The position numbers and the translations under genes were made by a program. Shown piece after piece: positions 1 to 8,469 of a DNA stretch of 64,000 nucleotides; within the stretch, counting starts at the first letter, position 1, and each line of letters begins with the position of its first letter. The notes under the pieces are model-generated. The model ran no database searches. It saw only the letters and a program-made list of their open reading frames with translations, and was not told the DNA's origin. The DNA lies in the NCBI GenBank assembly GCA_963708625.1, contig CAVPSV010000004.1, positions 1,116,001-1,180,000 of the forward strand. The letters run 5' to 3'. The DNA comes from DASXIF01 sp036498145 (GTDB lineage: Bacteria > Actinomycetota > Actinomycetes > Mycobacteriales > Jatrophihabitantaceae).

Positions 1-709
1 CCGCATGCAGTCCGAGTTCGGCGACCGCGCTGCGGACCTGATCCAACCGCTGCTCCCGATGCGCGAGGTAGGCCTGCGCGACGGCGCCCGCCTGCGGCAG
101 CTCCGGGCCATGGCCGGGCAGCACGGTCAGCTCGCCCAGCTCGCGCAGCCGCCGCAACGACGCCAGGTAATCGGCCAGGTCGCCGTCGGGGTAGGCGACC
201 ACGGTGGTGCCACGGCCCAGAATCGTGTCCCCGGTGAGCACGGCCGCGGCGTCTTCGCCCGGTCCGGCCAGCAGGAATGACAGCGAGTCGGACGAATGTC
301 CCGGCGTCGCCCAGACGCGCACCTCGACCCCGGCGTCGGCCAGCACGTCGCCCTCGGCGAGCCCCTCGTCGCCGAACTGATGCTTCGGGTCCAACGCGCG
401 CACGGCCGCGCCGGTGAGGTCGTGCAGCCGACGCGCACCCTCGCTGTGGTCGATGTGCCCGTGCGTCAGCAGGATGACGGCCACGTCGTCGGCGACCTCG
501 CGCACCGCGTCCAGATGTGCCACGTCGTCCGGGCCCGGGTCGACCACGATCGAACGCGTCGAACCGGCAGCCCGCAGTACCCAGGTGTTCGTACCGTCGA
601 GCGTCATCGGGCTGGGGTTGGCGGCGAGGACGACTGTGGCGAGTTCGGTGACCGCGCGCCCTTGCTCGTAGGTCAGTCCGGCGTCTCGGTCGGGCTCGTC
701 GGCGCTCAC
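1..709 (-). CDS. MBL-fold metallo-hydrolase, 3' end outside window
   Basis: This is a metallo-beta-lactamase-fold hydrolase of the Rv3677c/RNase Z-like glyoxalase II group. Translating the minus strand from GTG at 709 gives an open frame that runs off the window edge. It shows the zinc ligand motif HGHIDH at about residues 83-88, then TPGHSSDS, TGDTILGRGTT and LPGHGP, which are motifs 2-5 of the fold. The start GTG overlaps the stop of the NUDIX gene upstream (GTGA), so the two should be translationally coupled. The family hydrolyses thioesters or phosphodiesters with two metal ions. The substrate here cannot be told from sequence. The C-terminal end lies beyond base 1. Confidence 0.88.
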   Translation of the reverse strand, partial: MSADEPDRDAGLTYEQGRAVTELATVVLAANPSPMTLDGTNTWVLRAAGSTRSIVVDPGPDDVAHLDAVREVADDVAVILLTHGHIDHSEGARRLHDLTGAAVRALDPKHQFGDEGLAEGDVLADAGVEVRVWATPGHSSDSLSFLLAGPGEDAAAVLTGDTILGRGTTVVAYPDGDLADYLASLRRLRELGELTVLPGHGPELPQAGAVAQAYLAHREQRLDQVRSAVAELGLHA

Positions 710-1548
710 GAGAACATCGTCCGGGGCAGGGTGACCGAGGTCCCGTCCGGCAGCTCCGCGATGACGTCGCCGTCCGCGGCGATCCGGATGGTCGGCCGAA
801 CCGGTTCGATCACGCGTTGTTGCGCCGCGGCGAGGGCGGCGTCGACGTTGTCGAACTCGAGCAGTGAGGCCAGCGTGGCGATGGTCGGCGGCAGTAGTTT
901 GCGCTCGCCGCGCTGCGCCTGCTCGATGGCGTCGCCCACGCCCAGCCACTCGGCGGCCGAGGACTCGGTGGTCAGGTTTTCCGGCTCGGCGCCATGCGGC
1001 AGCGCGCCGACGAAGAACCGGGTGTCGTAGCGACGCGTCTCGCCGGCCGGTGTGATCCACCGGGCCCATGGCTTGAGCAGGTCGGCGTCGATCGTCAGCT
1101 CGTGCCCGCGCACCAGCTCGTCGAATCCGACCCGCCCGTTCTCCACATCGGCACGAGACTCGCTCAGGTCCGCCGTCGGCCGCGTCAGCAGCACGCCGGT
1201 CTCCTCGAACGTCTCGCGCACCGCGGCACCGACGAGCGCCCGGGCGAGGCGTTCGTCGCAGTCGAAGCGGGCGGCGACCGCACCGATGTCACCGGCGATC
1301 GGCAGCTCCGCGTCCGAGGAGTCCACCCGGCCGCCCGGGAACACGCTCATGCCGGCGGCGAATGCCATCTGGGTGACCCGGGTCAGCATCCACGCCTGCA
1401 CGGACGAGCGGTGCGCATCGTCCGCGGCGACCTCGACCGGCCGGTCGCGCAGCAACACCACCGTGGCCGCGTCCCGGATCGGCACCTCGCTGCGATTACT
1501 GGGATCGCTGCGATTACTGGGATCACTGGGATCGCTGTGCGCGCTCAT
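706..1548 (-). CDS. NUDIX hydrolase
   Basis: This is a 280-residue NUDIX-superfamily pyrophosphohydrolase. The Nudix signature is split: PGGRVD lies at residues 71-76 and RETFEETGVLL at 111-121, so there is an insertion of over 20 residues between the Gly half and the RExxEExG half, as in NUDT19/CoA-diphosphatase-like members. The catalytic glutamates are present. The substrate (CoA ester, ADP-ribose or oxidised nucleotide) is not predictable. The N-terminus is low complexity (repeats of SDPSNR encoded by a short DNA repeat at about 1490-1535) and precedes the conserved domain, so the true start could be inside it. The start ATG overlaps the stop of the RidA gene (ATGA), and the MBL gene follows with the same kind of overlap, giving a three-gene operon. 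Confidence 0.85.
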   Translation of the reverse strand: MSAHSDPSDPSNRSDPSNRSEVPIRDAATVVLLRDRPVEVAADDAHRSSVQAWMLTRVTQMAFAAGMSVFPGGRVDSSDAELPIAGDIGAVAARFDCDERLARALVGAAVRETFEETGVLLTRPTADLSESRADVENGRVGFDELVRGHELTIDADLLKPWARWITPAGETRRYDTRFFVGALPHGAEPENLTTESSAAEWLGVGDAIEQAQRGERKLLPPTIATLASLLEFDNVDAALAAAQQRVIEPVRPTIRIAADGDVIAELPDGTSVTLPRTMFS

Positions 1549-2021
1549 GCGCTGTCCCGGTCCGGGGCGACCTCGACGATCATCTCGATCTCGACCGGCG
1601 CGTCGAGTGGCAGTACCGCGACACCGACGGCCGAGCGTGCGTGCACCCCGGCCTCGCCGAACACGTCCACCAGCAGCTCGCTCGCGCCGTTCACCACTGC
1701 CGGCTGCCCGGTGAACTCAGGCGCCGAGGCCACGAAGCCGACCACCTTGACGACTCGTCGCACCGAGTCCAGCCCGACCAGGTCATGGACGGCGGCCAGC
1801 GCGTTCAACGCGCACACGCGCGCCAGTGCCCGCGCCTCGTCGGCGTCCACGTGCGCACCGACCTTGCCGCTGGCCGCCAGCGTGCCGGACACCATCGGCA
1901 CCTGACCGGAGACGTAGACGTAACTGCCGCTGCGGACGGCAGGCGCGTACGCGGCGACCGGCGGGACCACGGGCGGCAGGGCGATGCCCAGCTCAGCCAG
2001 GCGATCGGTGGGCGACGGCAT
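1545..2021 (-). CDS. RidA family protein (enamine/imine deaminase-like)
   Basis: This is a 158-residue member of the YjgF/YER057c/UK114 (RidA) family. Family members deaminate reactive enamine/imine intermediates of amino-acid metabolism. The conserved arginine is in ARSAVGVAVLPLDAPVEIE near residue 129, and the YVSGQVPM strand is at about residues 36-43. It matches the Rv3678c subgroup by gene context. The ATG at 2021 is preferred over a longer frame running upstream because a -10 box (TACCGT) sits exactly 6 nt before it, implying a leaderless mRNA. It is the first gene of the RidA-NUDIX-MBL operon and is divergent from the ATPase pair. Confidence 0.88.
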   Translation of the reverse strand: MPSPTDRLAELGIALPPVVPPVAAYAPAVRSGSYVYVSGQVPMVSGTLAASGKVGAHVDADEARALARVCALNALAAVHDLVGLDSVRRVVKVVGFVASAPEFTGQPAVVNGASELLVDVFGEAGVHARSAVGVAVLPLDAPVEIEMIVEVAPDRDSA

Positions 2022-2027
2022 GAGCGA

Positions 2028-2033
2028 ACGGTA
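2028..2033 (-). promoter_or_regulatory. -10 box for the RidA operon (leaderless)
   Basis: On the minus strand TACCGT is followed by 6 nt and then the ATG. Transcription would begin at or next to the start codon. Confidence 0.5.
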
Positions 2034-2096
2034 GCCGGTAGGTGTGATCTGCACCGGCCCCCACCGGCTCAAGCGGTAACGCGGGCCCGGCAGCCC

Positions 2097-2102
2097 TACG
2101 CT
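2097..2102 (+). promoter_or_regulatory. -10 box for the ATPase pair (leaderless)
   Basis: TACGCT is followed by CGTCTG (6 nt) and the ATG at 2109. This matches the spacing seen at several other genes in the window and decides the start of the first ATPase. Confidence 0.5.
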
Positions 2103-2108
2103 CGTCTG

Positions 2109-3122
2109 ATGACCTCCCCGGCAACCGCGACCCGCGTAGACGGGCGGACGCTGGTGCCAGGGGTTCCGGCAGCCGCCCGGCTGCATGTCGTCACCGGCAA
2201 GGGCGGGACGGGCAAGACCACCGTGGCTGCGGCGCTCGCGCTTGCGCTGGCCTCCGGCGGCCGCAAGGTGCTGCTGGTGGAGGTGGAGGGCCGGCAGGCC
2301 ATCGCGCAGCTGTTCAACCTGCCCGCGCTGAGCTATGCCGAGCACCGTCTGGCCACCACCGCGCACAACGGCCAGCTGTGGGGCCTGGCGATCGACGCCG
2401 AAGAGGCGATGATCGAGTACCTGGACATGTTCTACAACATGAAGCGTTCGGCACGCGGGCTCAAGCGCATGGGTGCCGTCGACTTCGTGACCACGCTCGC
2501 GCCGGGGCTGCGCGACGTCCTGCTCACCGGCAAGGTGAAGGAAGCAGTCACCCGCACCAATCCGGACGGGCACCTGGCTTACGACGTGGTGGTACTCGAC
2601 GCGCCGCCCACCGGCCGCATCCGCCAGTTCCTGGAAGCCACCCGCGAAGTTGCCAGCCTCACCAAGTTCGGGCCGATCAATCGGCAGAGCGCCGGCGTCG
2701 TCGAGCTGTTGCACGGCCCGCAGACCGCGGTGCATCTGGTCACCCTGCTCGAGGAGATGCCGGTGCAGGAGACCATCGACGCCGCGCGCGAACTGCGCGG
2801 CGCCGGTTTCCAGCTCGGCGTGGTGGTGGTCAACCGAGCCCGGCCGGCGCTCATCACGGCGGATCAACTGCGCCCGGACGGCAGCGTCGACGTGAAGGTG
2901 CTGGCCGCCGGGCTGCGGCGGGTGAACGTCCCCGTCGCCTACGCCGAGCCGCTCGCGCGGGAGATGTCCGCCTATGCCGAGCGGCAGCAGATCCAAGCGG
3001 AGAACGCCCAGGAACTCGACTCGGTCGACGCGCCACGCGTGCAGTTGCCGGAGCTGAACCCGCCGGTGGAACTCGGTGAGCTGCAGGAGCTCGCCGGCTA
3101 CTTCACGGTGAACCGAACGTGA
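2109..3122 (+). CDS. ArsA/Get3-like ATPase, first subunit (Rv3679/BagA type)
   Basis: This is a 337-residue P-loop ATPase of the ArsA/GET3 family. The deviant Walker A GKGGTGKTT at residues 30-38 keeps the signature lysine of this family. The Walker B-like switch VVVLDAPPTGR lies near residue 160. It matches the arrangement of Mycobacterium Rv3679-Rv3680, reported to form a Get3-like heteromeric complex (BagA-BagB) linked to cell-envelope physiology. Its stop overlaps the GTG of the second ATPase (GTGA), which fits stoichiometric production of two subunits. A longer in-frame extension upstream is ignored because it would run through RidA and its promoter. Confidence 0.85.
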   Translation: MTSPATATRVDGRTLVPGVPAAARLHVVTGKGGTGKTTVAAALALALASGGRKVLLVEVEGRQAIAQLFNLPALSYAEHRLATTAHNGQLWGLAIDAEEAMIEYLDMFYNMKRSARGLKRMGAVDFVTTLAPGLRDVLLTGKVKEAVTRTNPDGHLAYDVVVLDAPPTGRIRQFLEATREVASLTKFGPINRQSAGVVELLHGPQTAVHLVTLLEEMPVQETIDAARELRGAGFQLGVVVVNRARPALITADQLRPDGSVDVKVLAAGLRRVNVPVAYAEPLAREMSAYAERQQIQAENAQELDSVDAPRVQLPELNPPVELGELQELAGYFTVNRT

Positions 3123-4261
3123 GCCGCGCGCGGCTGCTCGACGTCGGCGCGCTGGTACGCGACCCGGCCACCAAGATCGTGGTGACGACCGGCAGCGGCG
3201 GGGTCGGCAAGACCACCACCGCGGCGGCAGTCGCGCTGCTCGCCGCGGAAGCCGGCCGTCGTACCGTCGTGCTGACCATCGACCCGGCGCGGCGGCTGGC
3301 GCAGTCGATGGGGCTGACCGAGCTGGACAACAACCCGCGTCCGGTGGCCGGCGTCAAGGGCGAGCTGTTCGCGATGATGCTGGACATGAAGCGCACCTTC
3401 GATGAGGTGGTGCTCGAGCACTCCGCCCCCGATCGTGCGCAGCAGATCTTCGACAACCCGTTCTATCAATCGTTGTCCTCCTCCTTCGCCGGCACGCAGG
3501 AGTACATGGCGATGGAGAAGCTGGGCCAGCTCGCCGCGACGAACGAGTGGGACCTGATCGTGGTGGACACGCCGCCGTCGCGCTCGGCGCTCGACTTCCT
3601 CGACGCCCCGAATCGGCTCGGCCGCTTCCTGGACGGCCGGATGATCCGCTTGTTCACCGCGCCGGCACGAGCGGGCGGGCGGGCGTACCTCAAGGTGGTG
3701 ACGGCATCCGTCGGCGTGTTCGCCAAAGTGTTCAACCGGATCCTCGGCGGTGAGCTGATCGCCGATCTGTCCTCGTTCGTCACCGCGCTGGAGACGATGT
3801 TCGGCGGGTTCAGGGAACGCGCACAGCACACCTACGAGTTACTCAAAGCTCCCGGCACCGCGTTCCTGGTGGTGGCCGCGCCGGAGCCGGACGCGCTGCG
3901 CGAGGCGTCCTACTTCGTGGAGCGGCTCTCGGCCGAGCGGATGCCGCTCGCGGGCCTGGTGGTCAACCGGGTGCACCGGACCGAAGTCACCCCCGGCCTG
4001 GCTCCGCTGCCCGCGGCCCGGGCGGATGCCGCCGCCGAGGCGCTGAGCGCCAAGCCGGCGTCGGAGTCCGGGGCGCTGGCCGAGGCCGCGCTGCGGGTGC
4101 ATGCCGAGATCGCGTCGGCGGCCGAACACGATGCCCGGATGGCCACGCGGTTCACCGCGGCCCATCCGCATGTGCCGGTGGTCCAGGTGCCGGCTCTGCC
4201 GGTGGACGTGCATGACCTGGACGGGCTGCGCACCATCGCCGAACTATTGGCACCCAGCTGA
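3119..4261 (+). CDS. ArsA/Get3-like ATPase, second subunit (Rv3680/BagB type)
   Basis: This is a 380-residue partner ATPase of the ArsA/GET3 family. Its P-loop reads GSGGVGKTT (residues 25-33): the catalytic lysine of the Walker motif is kept, but the extra signature lysine found in the first subunit is a serine. That lysine normally reaches across the dimer to the partner's nucleotide, so the two subunits may play unequal roles. The switch motif VVDTPPSRSALDFL and the IDPARRLA strand are clear. It is translationally coupled to the first ATPase. In mycobacteria whiB4 lies between this gene and ponA2. Here only 63 bp separate them and no WhiB gene is seen. Confidence 0.84.
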   Translation: MSRARLLDVGALVRDPATKIVVTTGSGGVGKTTTAAAVALLAAEAGRRTVVLTIDPARRLAQSMGLTELDNNPRPVAGVKGELFAMMLDMKRTFDEVVLEHSAPDRAQQIFDNPFYQSLSSSFAGTQEYMAMEKLGQLAATNEWDLIVVDTPPSRSALDFLDAPNRLGRFLDGRMIRLFTAPARAGGRAYLKVVTASVGVFAKVFNRILGGELIADLSSFVTALETMFGGFRERAQHTYELLKAPGTAFLVVAAPEPDALREASYFVERLSAERMPLAGLVVNRVHRTEVTPGLAPLPAARADAAAEALSAKPASESGALAEAALRVHAEIASAAEHDARMATRFTAAHPHVPVVQVPALPVDVHDLDGLRTIAELLAPS

Positions 4262-4310
4262 CCCCGTCACCTCGCTGAGACGCGTGGTCGGGCTCTTAAT
4301 GAGCTGCCCG

Positions 4311-4316
4311 TATTCT
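4311..4316 (+). promoter_or_regulatory. -10 box for ponA2-like gene
   Basis: TATTCT ends 8 nt before the GTG at 4325, suggesting a leaderless or near-leaderless transcript independent of the ATPase genes. Confidence 0.4.
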
Positions 4317-4324
4317 GGTATCCC

Positions 4325-6838
4325 GTGGCAAACATCCCTCCCAACCAGGATCGCTGGCCGACGATCGGCAAACTCGTCGGCGCGCTGTTCGCCGCCGCGA
4401 TCCTGACGGTGGGGCTGGCACTGCCCTACGTCGGCGGGTTGGGACTGGCTGCCCGGCACGAGTCGGTGAAGTTCCTGGACACCGGCTGCAACCTTGAGGA
4501 GACCCAGCCGCCGCAGCCGTCCACGATCTACGCCAGCGACGGCAAAACGGTGATCGCGCGGATCTTCACCCAGGATCGCCAGCCGGTTCCGCTCACGGAC
4601 GTGCCACAGGCCCTGCAGGATGCGCTGGTAGCGACCGAGGACCGGCGCTTCTTCAGCCATCACGGCGTCGACATGCGCGGTCTGCTGCGCTCGCTGGTGA
4701 ACAGCGCGAACGGCGACACGCAAGGCGGCTCGACGCTGACGATGCAGTACGTCAAGCAGATTCGTTACTACCAGGCGGGCAAGGACGTCGCGAAGCAGCA
4801 GGCCGCGATCCAGCAGAACCTCAATCGCAAGATCGAGGACGCGAAGTGCGCCCTGTACATCGAGAACACCAAGCACGAGTCGAAGGACACGATCCTCGAC
4901 AACTACCTGAACATCGCGTTCTTCGGTGAGAACGCCTACGGCATCGAGACCGCGGCGCGGACGTACTTCAACGTCGACGTACAGAAGTTGTCGCTGCCGC
5001 AGTCGGCGCTGCTGGTGGGGCTGTTGCGCGCACCCACCCAGTACGACCCGTTCCAGTTCCCGGCGGCGGCCAAGGCACGCCGCAACGAGGTGCTGCAGAA
5101 CCTGGTGAGCGTGGGCAAGCTCTCGCAGTCCGCCGCGACGAAGTACGAGGCGACGCCGGTGCGGCTGGCCACCACGTCTCCGCAGGAAGTGCGCGAAGGA
5201 TGCTCCAGCGCCGGTCAGTACTCCACGCCGAAGATCCTCAACGTCGGGTTCTTCTGCGACTACGTGAGTAACTGGCTGTCTACGGTGCAGGGCATCAACG
5301 ACCTGGACACCGGCGGCTACAAGATCATCACAACGCTGAGTCCCAGCCTGCAGAACACCGCGCAGCAGAATCTGTGGTCGAACTTCCCGCCCAGCGCCCA
5401 GATGACAGTGGCGGAGCCTGCCGTCGATCCGGCGACAGGCAACGTGCTCGCGATGGTGTCCAGCAAGCTGTACGGCAACACCACGTCGGCCAAAGACAAC
5501 ACGCACACGACGCTGGCGAACTTCACCAACTACACCGCATCCGGCGCGTCGACGTACAAGCTGTTCCCCCTGCTCACCGCACTGCAGATGGGCATCCCAG
5601 CCACCTTCACCCTCGGCACGGACCAGGGCGGCAAGGGGTACTCGCCGGCTAACTGCTTCGACGGCGGTGCCACCGGTACCCAGGCCACTGTGCACAACGG
5701 TGACGCGAACGAGTCGTACAGCGTGAACGAAACGCTCTCCAGCGCCACTGCCAAGTCGTCCAACACGTTCTTCGTCGGCCTGGTCGACTCGGTGTGGGGC
5801 TGCGACCTGCAGCCGGTGGTGAACATGGCGATCAAGCTGGGCGTGAACGGATTGACCCAGCCGGTGGAGACCGGCAGCAAGGTGACGATCGGTCAGAACA
5901 TCGTCTCCAACCAGTACGCGCTGCAGATCGCGCTCGGTTCCGGCCTGGGCACCAGCCCACTGGAGATGGCCGGCGCCTACGCGGCGATCGCGAACGGTGG
6001 CAAGTTCAACGCGCCCGCGCCGATCACCTCCATCACCGACGAGAACAACAAGGCAGTGATCGTCAAGCGCTCGCCCGCCACGCAGGTGGTCAGCCCGCAG
6101 GTGGCCGCGCAGGCGGTGAGCATCCTGTCCGGCGACACCCGCTTCCCGGGCACGTCGGCGAGCCAGTTCGCCAACGGCTGGTACTCACAGAACAGCAGCG
6201 TGATCGCGGGCAAGACGGGCACCGCCGTCGACGGCGAGAAGGGCTTGCAGAACTCCGGCCTGTGGTTCGTCGGCATGACGCCGTCGCTCGTCGCCACCAC
6301 CGCGGTGATCAATCCGAGTGGGCCGTCGAACCCGATCTCGTCGCTGCCCAACTCCTCCGATCCGGCCAACAGCGCCTACGGCGACTACGCCGCCGGGTTG
6401 TGGCTGAATTCGTTCGCTCCCACGCTGCTCCCGCTGCACTGGTCCTGGCCGGACCCGAACTCGCCGACCTTCGGGGTGCCGGTGCCGCCGGTGGCGGGGC
6501 AGACCGTGGCGCAGGCACAGGCGACGCTGTCCGCCGCCGGGTTCAAGATGACGCAGTTGGACAGCGCCAACCACACCACCTGCGCCAGTGCGCAGCCACC
6601 GGGCACGATCGCCTACGCCGGTCCCGAGATCGCGCAGAAGGGCTCGACGATCGTGGTCTGCCCCAGCAGCGGTGTGCAACCGTACGTGTACACGCCACCC
6701 AAGCCGACGGTGACGATCACGAAGAGCAACACCAACTCCGGTCCGCCACAGCCGGGGGGCGGTGGCCGGACCATCACGGTGACCAGAACACACGGACGGC
6801 CGACGCCGACCATCCCGATCCCGACGATCACCCGCTGA
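4325..6838 (+). CDS. ponA2: Bifunctional class A penicillin-binding protein with PASTA domain
   Basis: This is an 837-residue bifunctional peptidoglycan synthase. After a short cytoplasmic tail and one membrane helix (about 14-38) comes a glycosyltransferase family 51 domain with EDRRFFSHHGVD (105-116; Glu105 would be catalytic) and GGSTLTMQ (134-141). The transpeptidase domain has STYK at 409-412 (acylated Ser409), SSN at 478-480 and KTGT at 630-633. A single PASTA domain lies at about 722-785, followed by a Pro/Thr-rich tail. Domain order and context match mycobacterial PonA2. Glycan polymerisation and crosslinking would occur on the outer face of the membrane. The hairpin at 6862-6906 should terminate it. 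Confidence 0.93.
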   Translation: MANIPPNQDRWPTIGKLVGALFAAAILTVGLALPYVGGLGLAARHESVKFLDTGCNLEETQPPQPSTIYASDGKTVIARIFTQDRQPVPLTDVPQALQDALVATEDRRFFSHHGVDMRGLLRSLVNSANGDTQGGSTLTMQYVKQIRYYQAGKDVAKQQAAIQQNLNRKIEDAKCALYIENTKHESKDTILDNYLNIAFFGENAYGIETAARTYFNVDVQKLSLPQSALLVGLLRAPTQYDPFQFPAAAKARRNEVLQNLVSVGKLSQSAATKYEATPVRLATTSPQEVREGCSSAGQYSTPKILNVGFFCDYVSNWLSTVQGINDLDTGGYKIITTLSPSLQNTAQQNLWSNFPPSAQMTVAEPAVDPATGNVLAMVSSKLYGNTTSAKDNTHTTLANFTNYTASGASTYKLFPLLTALQMGIPATFTLGTDQGGKGYSPANCFDGGATGTQATVHNGDANESYSVNETLSSATAKSSNTFFVGLVDSVWGCDLQPVVNMAIKLGVNGLTQPVETGSKVTIGQNIVSNQYALQIALGSGLGTSPLEMAGAYAAIANGGKFNAPAPITSITDENNKAVIVKRSPATQVVSPQVAAQAVSILSGDTRFPGTSASQFANGWYSQNSSVIAGKTGTAVDGEKGLQNSGLWFVGMTPSLVATTAVINPSGPSNPISSLPNSSDPANSAYGDYAAGLWLNSFAPTLLPLHWSWPDPNSPTFGVPVPPVAGQTVAQAQATLSAAGFKMTQLDSANHTTCASAQPPGTIAYAGPEIAQKGSTIVVCPSSGVQPYVYTPPKPTVTITKSNTNSGPPQPGGGGRTITVTRTHGRPTPTIPIPTITR

Positions 6839-6861
6839 CGTCCCGGGCACTAACCCTGCGA

Positions 6862-6906
6862 TTTGGGGAAGTTCGTGGCCGCTATAGGGCCAAAACCTTC
6901 CCCAAA
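6862..6906. terminator. CTATAG-centred hairpin repeat, copy A1
   Basis: TTTGGGGAAG is paired with CTTCCCCAAA around an inner GTGGCCGCTATAGGGCCA core. The element lies between the convergent ponA2-like and yqeY genes and is nearly identical to copies at 40230-40273 and 42666-42714. Its position fits a bidirectional transcription terminator or REP-like repeat. Confidence 0.7.
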
Positions 6907-6910
6907 CCGG

Positions 6911-7369
6911 TCAGCCTGATGCGAGCTGGCGGCGTACCTCGTCGCTGACGCGCTTGCCGTCGGCGCGCCCGGCCACGGCAGGCACCGCGCTCTTCATCAC
7001 CAGCCCCATCTGGGCGGGCGACGTCGCGCCGCTGTCGGCAATGGCAGCGCGGACCAGGTCGGCGAGTTCGGCGTCATCGAGTTGTGCGGGAAGGTAACGC
7101 TCGAGCACCGTGTGTTCGGCGCGTTCACGCTCGGCGAGTTCGGTCCGGCCCGCATCAGCGAATGCCTCGGCCGCCTCGCGGCGCTTCTTCGCCTCGCGTC
7201 CGAGGACCGTCAGCACCTCATCGTCGGACAGTTCGCGAGCCTGCTTGCCGGCTACTTCTTCGGTGGTCACCGCGGTCAACGCCATCCGCAGCGTGGCCGT
7301 GGTGAGTTCGTCACGGGCCTTCATCGCGGCATTGAGATCGGCGTGCAGGCGTTGCTTCAGCTCGGGCAC
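6911..7369 (-). CDS. GatB/YqeY domain protein
   Basis: This is a 152-residue stand-alone YqeY protein (Rv3688c type). It resembles the tRNA-binding C-terminal tail domain of the GatB amidotransferase subunit. The start MPELKQRLHADLNAAMKARD, the helical middle (ELSDDEVLTVLGREAKKRREA) and the end AVPAVAGRADGKRVSDEVRRQL are all characteristic. Its role in free form is poorly defined. A tRNA- or amidation-related function is assumed only from homology. The GTG start is supported by TAGCGT exactly 6 nt upstream, and the gene is divergent from the phosphoesterase. Confidence 0.9.
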   Translation of the reverse strand: MPELKQRLHADLNAAMKARDELTTATLRMALTAVTTEEVAGKQARELSDDEVLTVLGREAKKRREAAEAFADAGRTELAERERAEHTVLERYLPAQLDDAELADLVRAAIADSGATSPAQMGLVMKSAVPAVAGRADGKRVSDEVRRQLASG

Positions 7370-7375
7370 GACTCC

Positions 7376-7381
7376 ACGCTA
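7376..7381 (-). promoter_or_regulatory. -10 box for yqeY (leaderless)
   Basis: Minus-strand TAGCGT, then GGAGTC (6 nt), then GTG. It is back to back with the phosphoesterase -10 box about 30 bp away. Confidence 0.5.
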
Positions 7382-7411
7382 GCGTCCGGCCGGTGCTGCG
7401 GGGAATCCACG

Positions 7412-7417
7412 TAATCT
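7412..7417 (+). promoter_or_regulatory. -10 box for metallophosphoesterase (leaderless)
   Basis: TAATCT is followed by GAACGC (6 nt) and the ATG at 7424. Confidence 0.5.
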
Positions 7418-7423
7418 GAACGC

Positions 7424-8311
7424 ATGTCCCGCTGGCGCCGCACGATGTCCGGCGCTGTCGTGCTCGGTGCGGGCACGCTTGCCTACGGCGCTCTGATTGA
7501 ACGAAACGCGTTCACCCTGCGCCGTTTCGACGTGCCGCTACTGCCCGCCGGAGCCGAGAAGATCCGCATCCTGCACGTCTCGGATCTGCACATCATGGCC
7601 CGGCAGCGGCGCAAGGCCGAGTGGATCCGCGGGCTGGCCGACCTGGAGCCGGATCTTGTGGTGAACACCGGCGACACCATCAGTGAGCCGGACGGGATCG
7701 GCGCGGTGATGAATGCGCTGGAGCCGCTGTTCGCGTTTCCCGGCGCGTTCGTGCCCGGCAACAACGACTACTACGCGCCCAAGCCGAAGAACCCGGCGCG
7801 GTACTTCGTGCCCGAGTCCACCAAGGTGCATGGGCCGCGGCTGCCGTGGCCGGCGATGGCGGCGGCGATGTCTGATGCGGGCTGGGTCGATCTGACGCAT
7901 GTGCGCTCGTCGGTGTCGGTGAAGGGCGGCGATGTCGCACTCGCCGGTACCGACGATCCGCACCTGAAACGGGCCCGGTATCACCGCATCGCCGGTGCGG
8001 CCGACCCGAGCGCCGTGGTGCGTATCGGCGTGACGCACTCGCCCGAGCCGTACCTGCTTCGTGCCTTCGCCGACGACGGATACGACCTGGTGTTGGCTGG
8101 TCACACGCATGGTGGGCAGATCCGAATTCCGTTCGGGCCGGCCATCGTCACGAATTGCGGAATCGACGTGCATCGGGCGCGGTGGCTGCACCGGTGGGAT
8201 GAGCACATGTGGTTCCACATCTGCGCCGGGTTGGGTACGAACCCGTATGCGCCGGTGCGGATCGCCTGTCGCCCGGAGGCGTCGCTGCTGACCTTGGTGC
8301 CGCGCCGCTGA
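7424..8311 (+). CDS. Calcineurin-like metallophosphoesterase
   Basis: This is a 295-residue metallophosphoesterase of the YaeI/Rv3683 type. All dinuclear-metal motifs are present: DLH (residues 54-56), GDT (83-85), GNND (112-115) and the final GHTHGGQ near residue 220, with THSPEP before it. An N-terminal hydrophobic stretch (about 8-24) suggests membrane anchoring. YaeI-like enzymes act on phosphodiesters, some on lipid substrates; the substrate here is not known. It is monocistronic between the divergent yqeY promoter and the tRNA gene. Confidence 0.9.
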   Translation: MSRWRRTMSGAVVLGAGTLAYGALIERNAFTLRRFDVPLLPAGAEKIRILHVSDLHIMARQRRKAEWIRGLADLEPDLVVNTGDTISEPDGIGAVMNALEPLFAFPGAFVPGNNDYYAPKPKNPARYFVPESTKVHGPRLPWPAMAAAMSDAGWVDLTHVRSSVSVKGGDVALAGTDDPHLKRARYHRIAGAADPSAVVRIGVTHSPEPYLLRAFADDGYDLVLAGHTHGGQIRIPFGPAIVTNCGIDVHRARWLHRWDEHMWFHICAGLGTNPYAPVRIACRPEASLLTLVPRR

Positions 8312-8388
8312 CGGCCGCGCTGAGCTAACAGGTCACGCTGCGGCGGTCATTCGGCCTTCGCCGCCCCGCTATGCTGGTCCGGTTGTAT

Positions 8389-8462
<74 letters not shown>

Positions 8463-8469
8463 CGCGCGT

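Noticed and set aside
4262..4324. A WhiB gene between the ATPase pair and ponA2 as in mycobacteria
   Set aside because: The gap is 63 bp and cannot hold one.
4244..5695. 483-residue minus-strand open frame opposite the PonA2-type gene
   Set aside because: Composition is Arg/Val/His-rich with no motif, and the plus-strand gene has full PBP motifs. It is a shadow of high-GC third positions.
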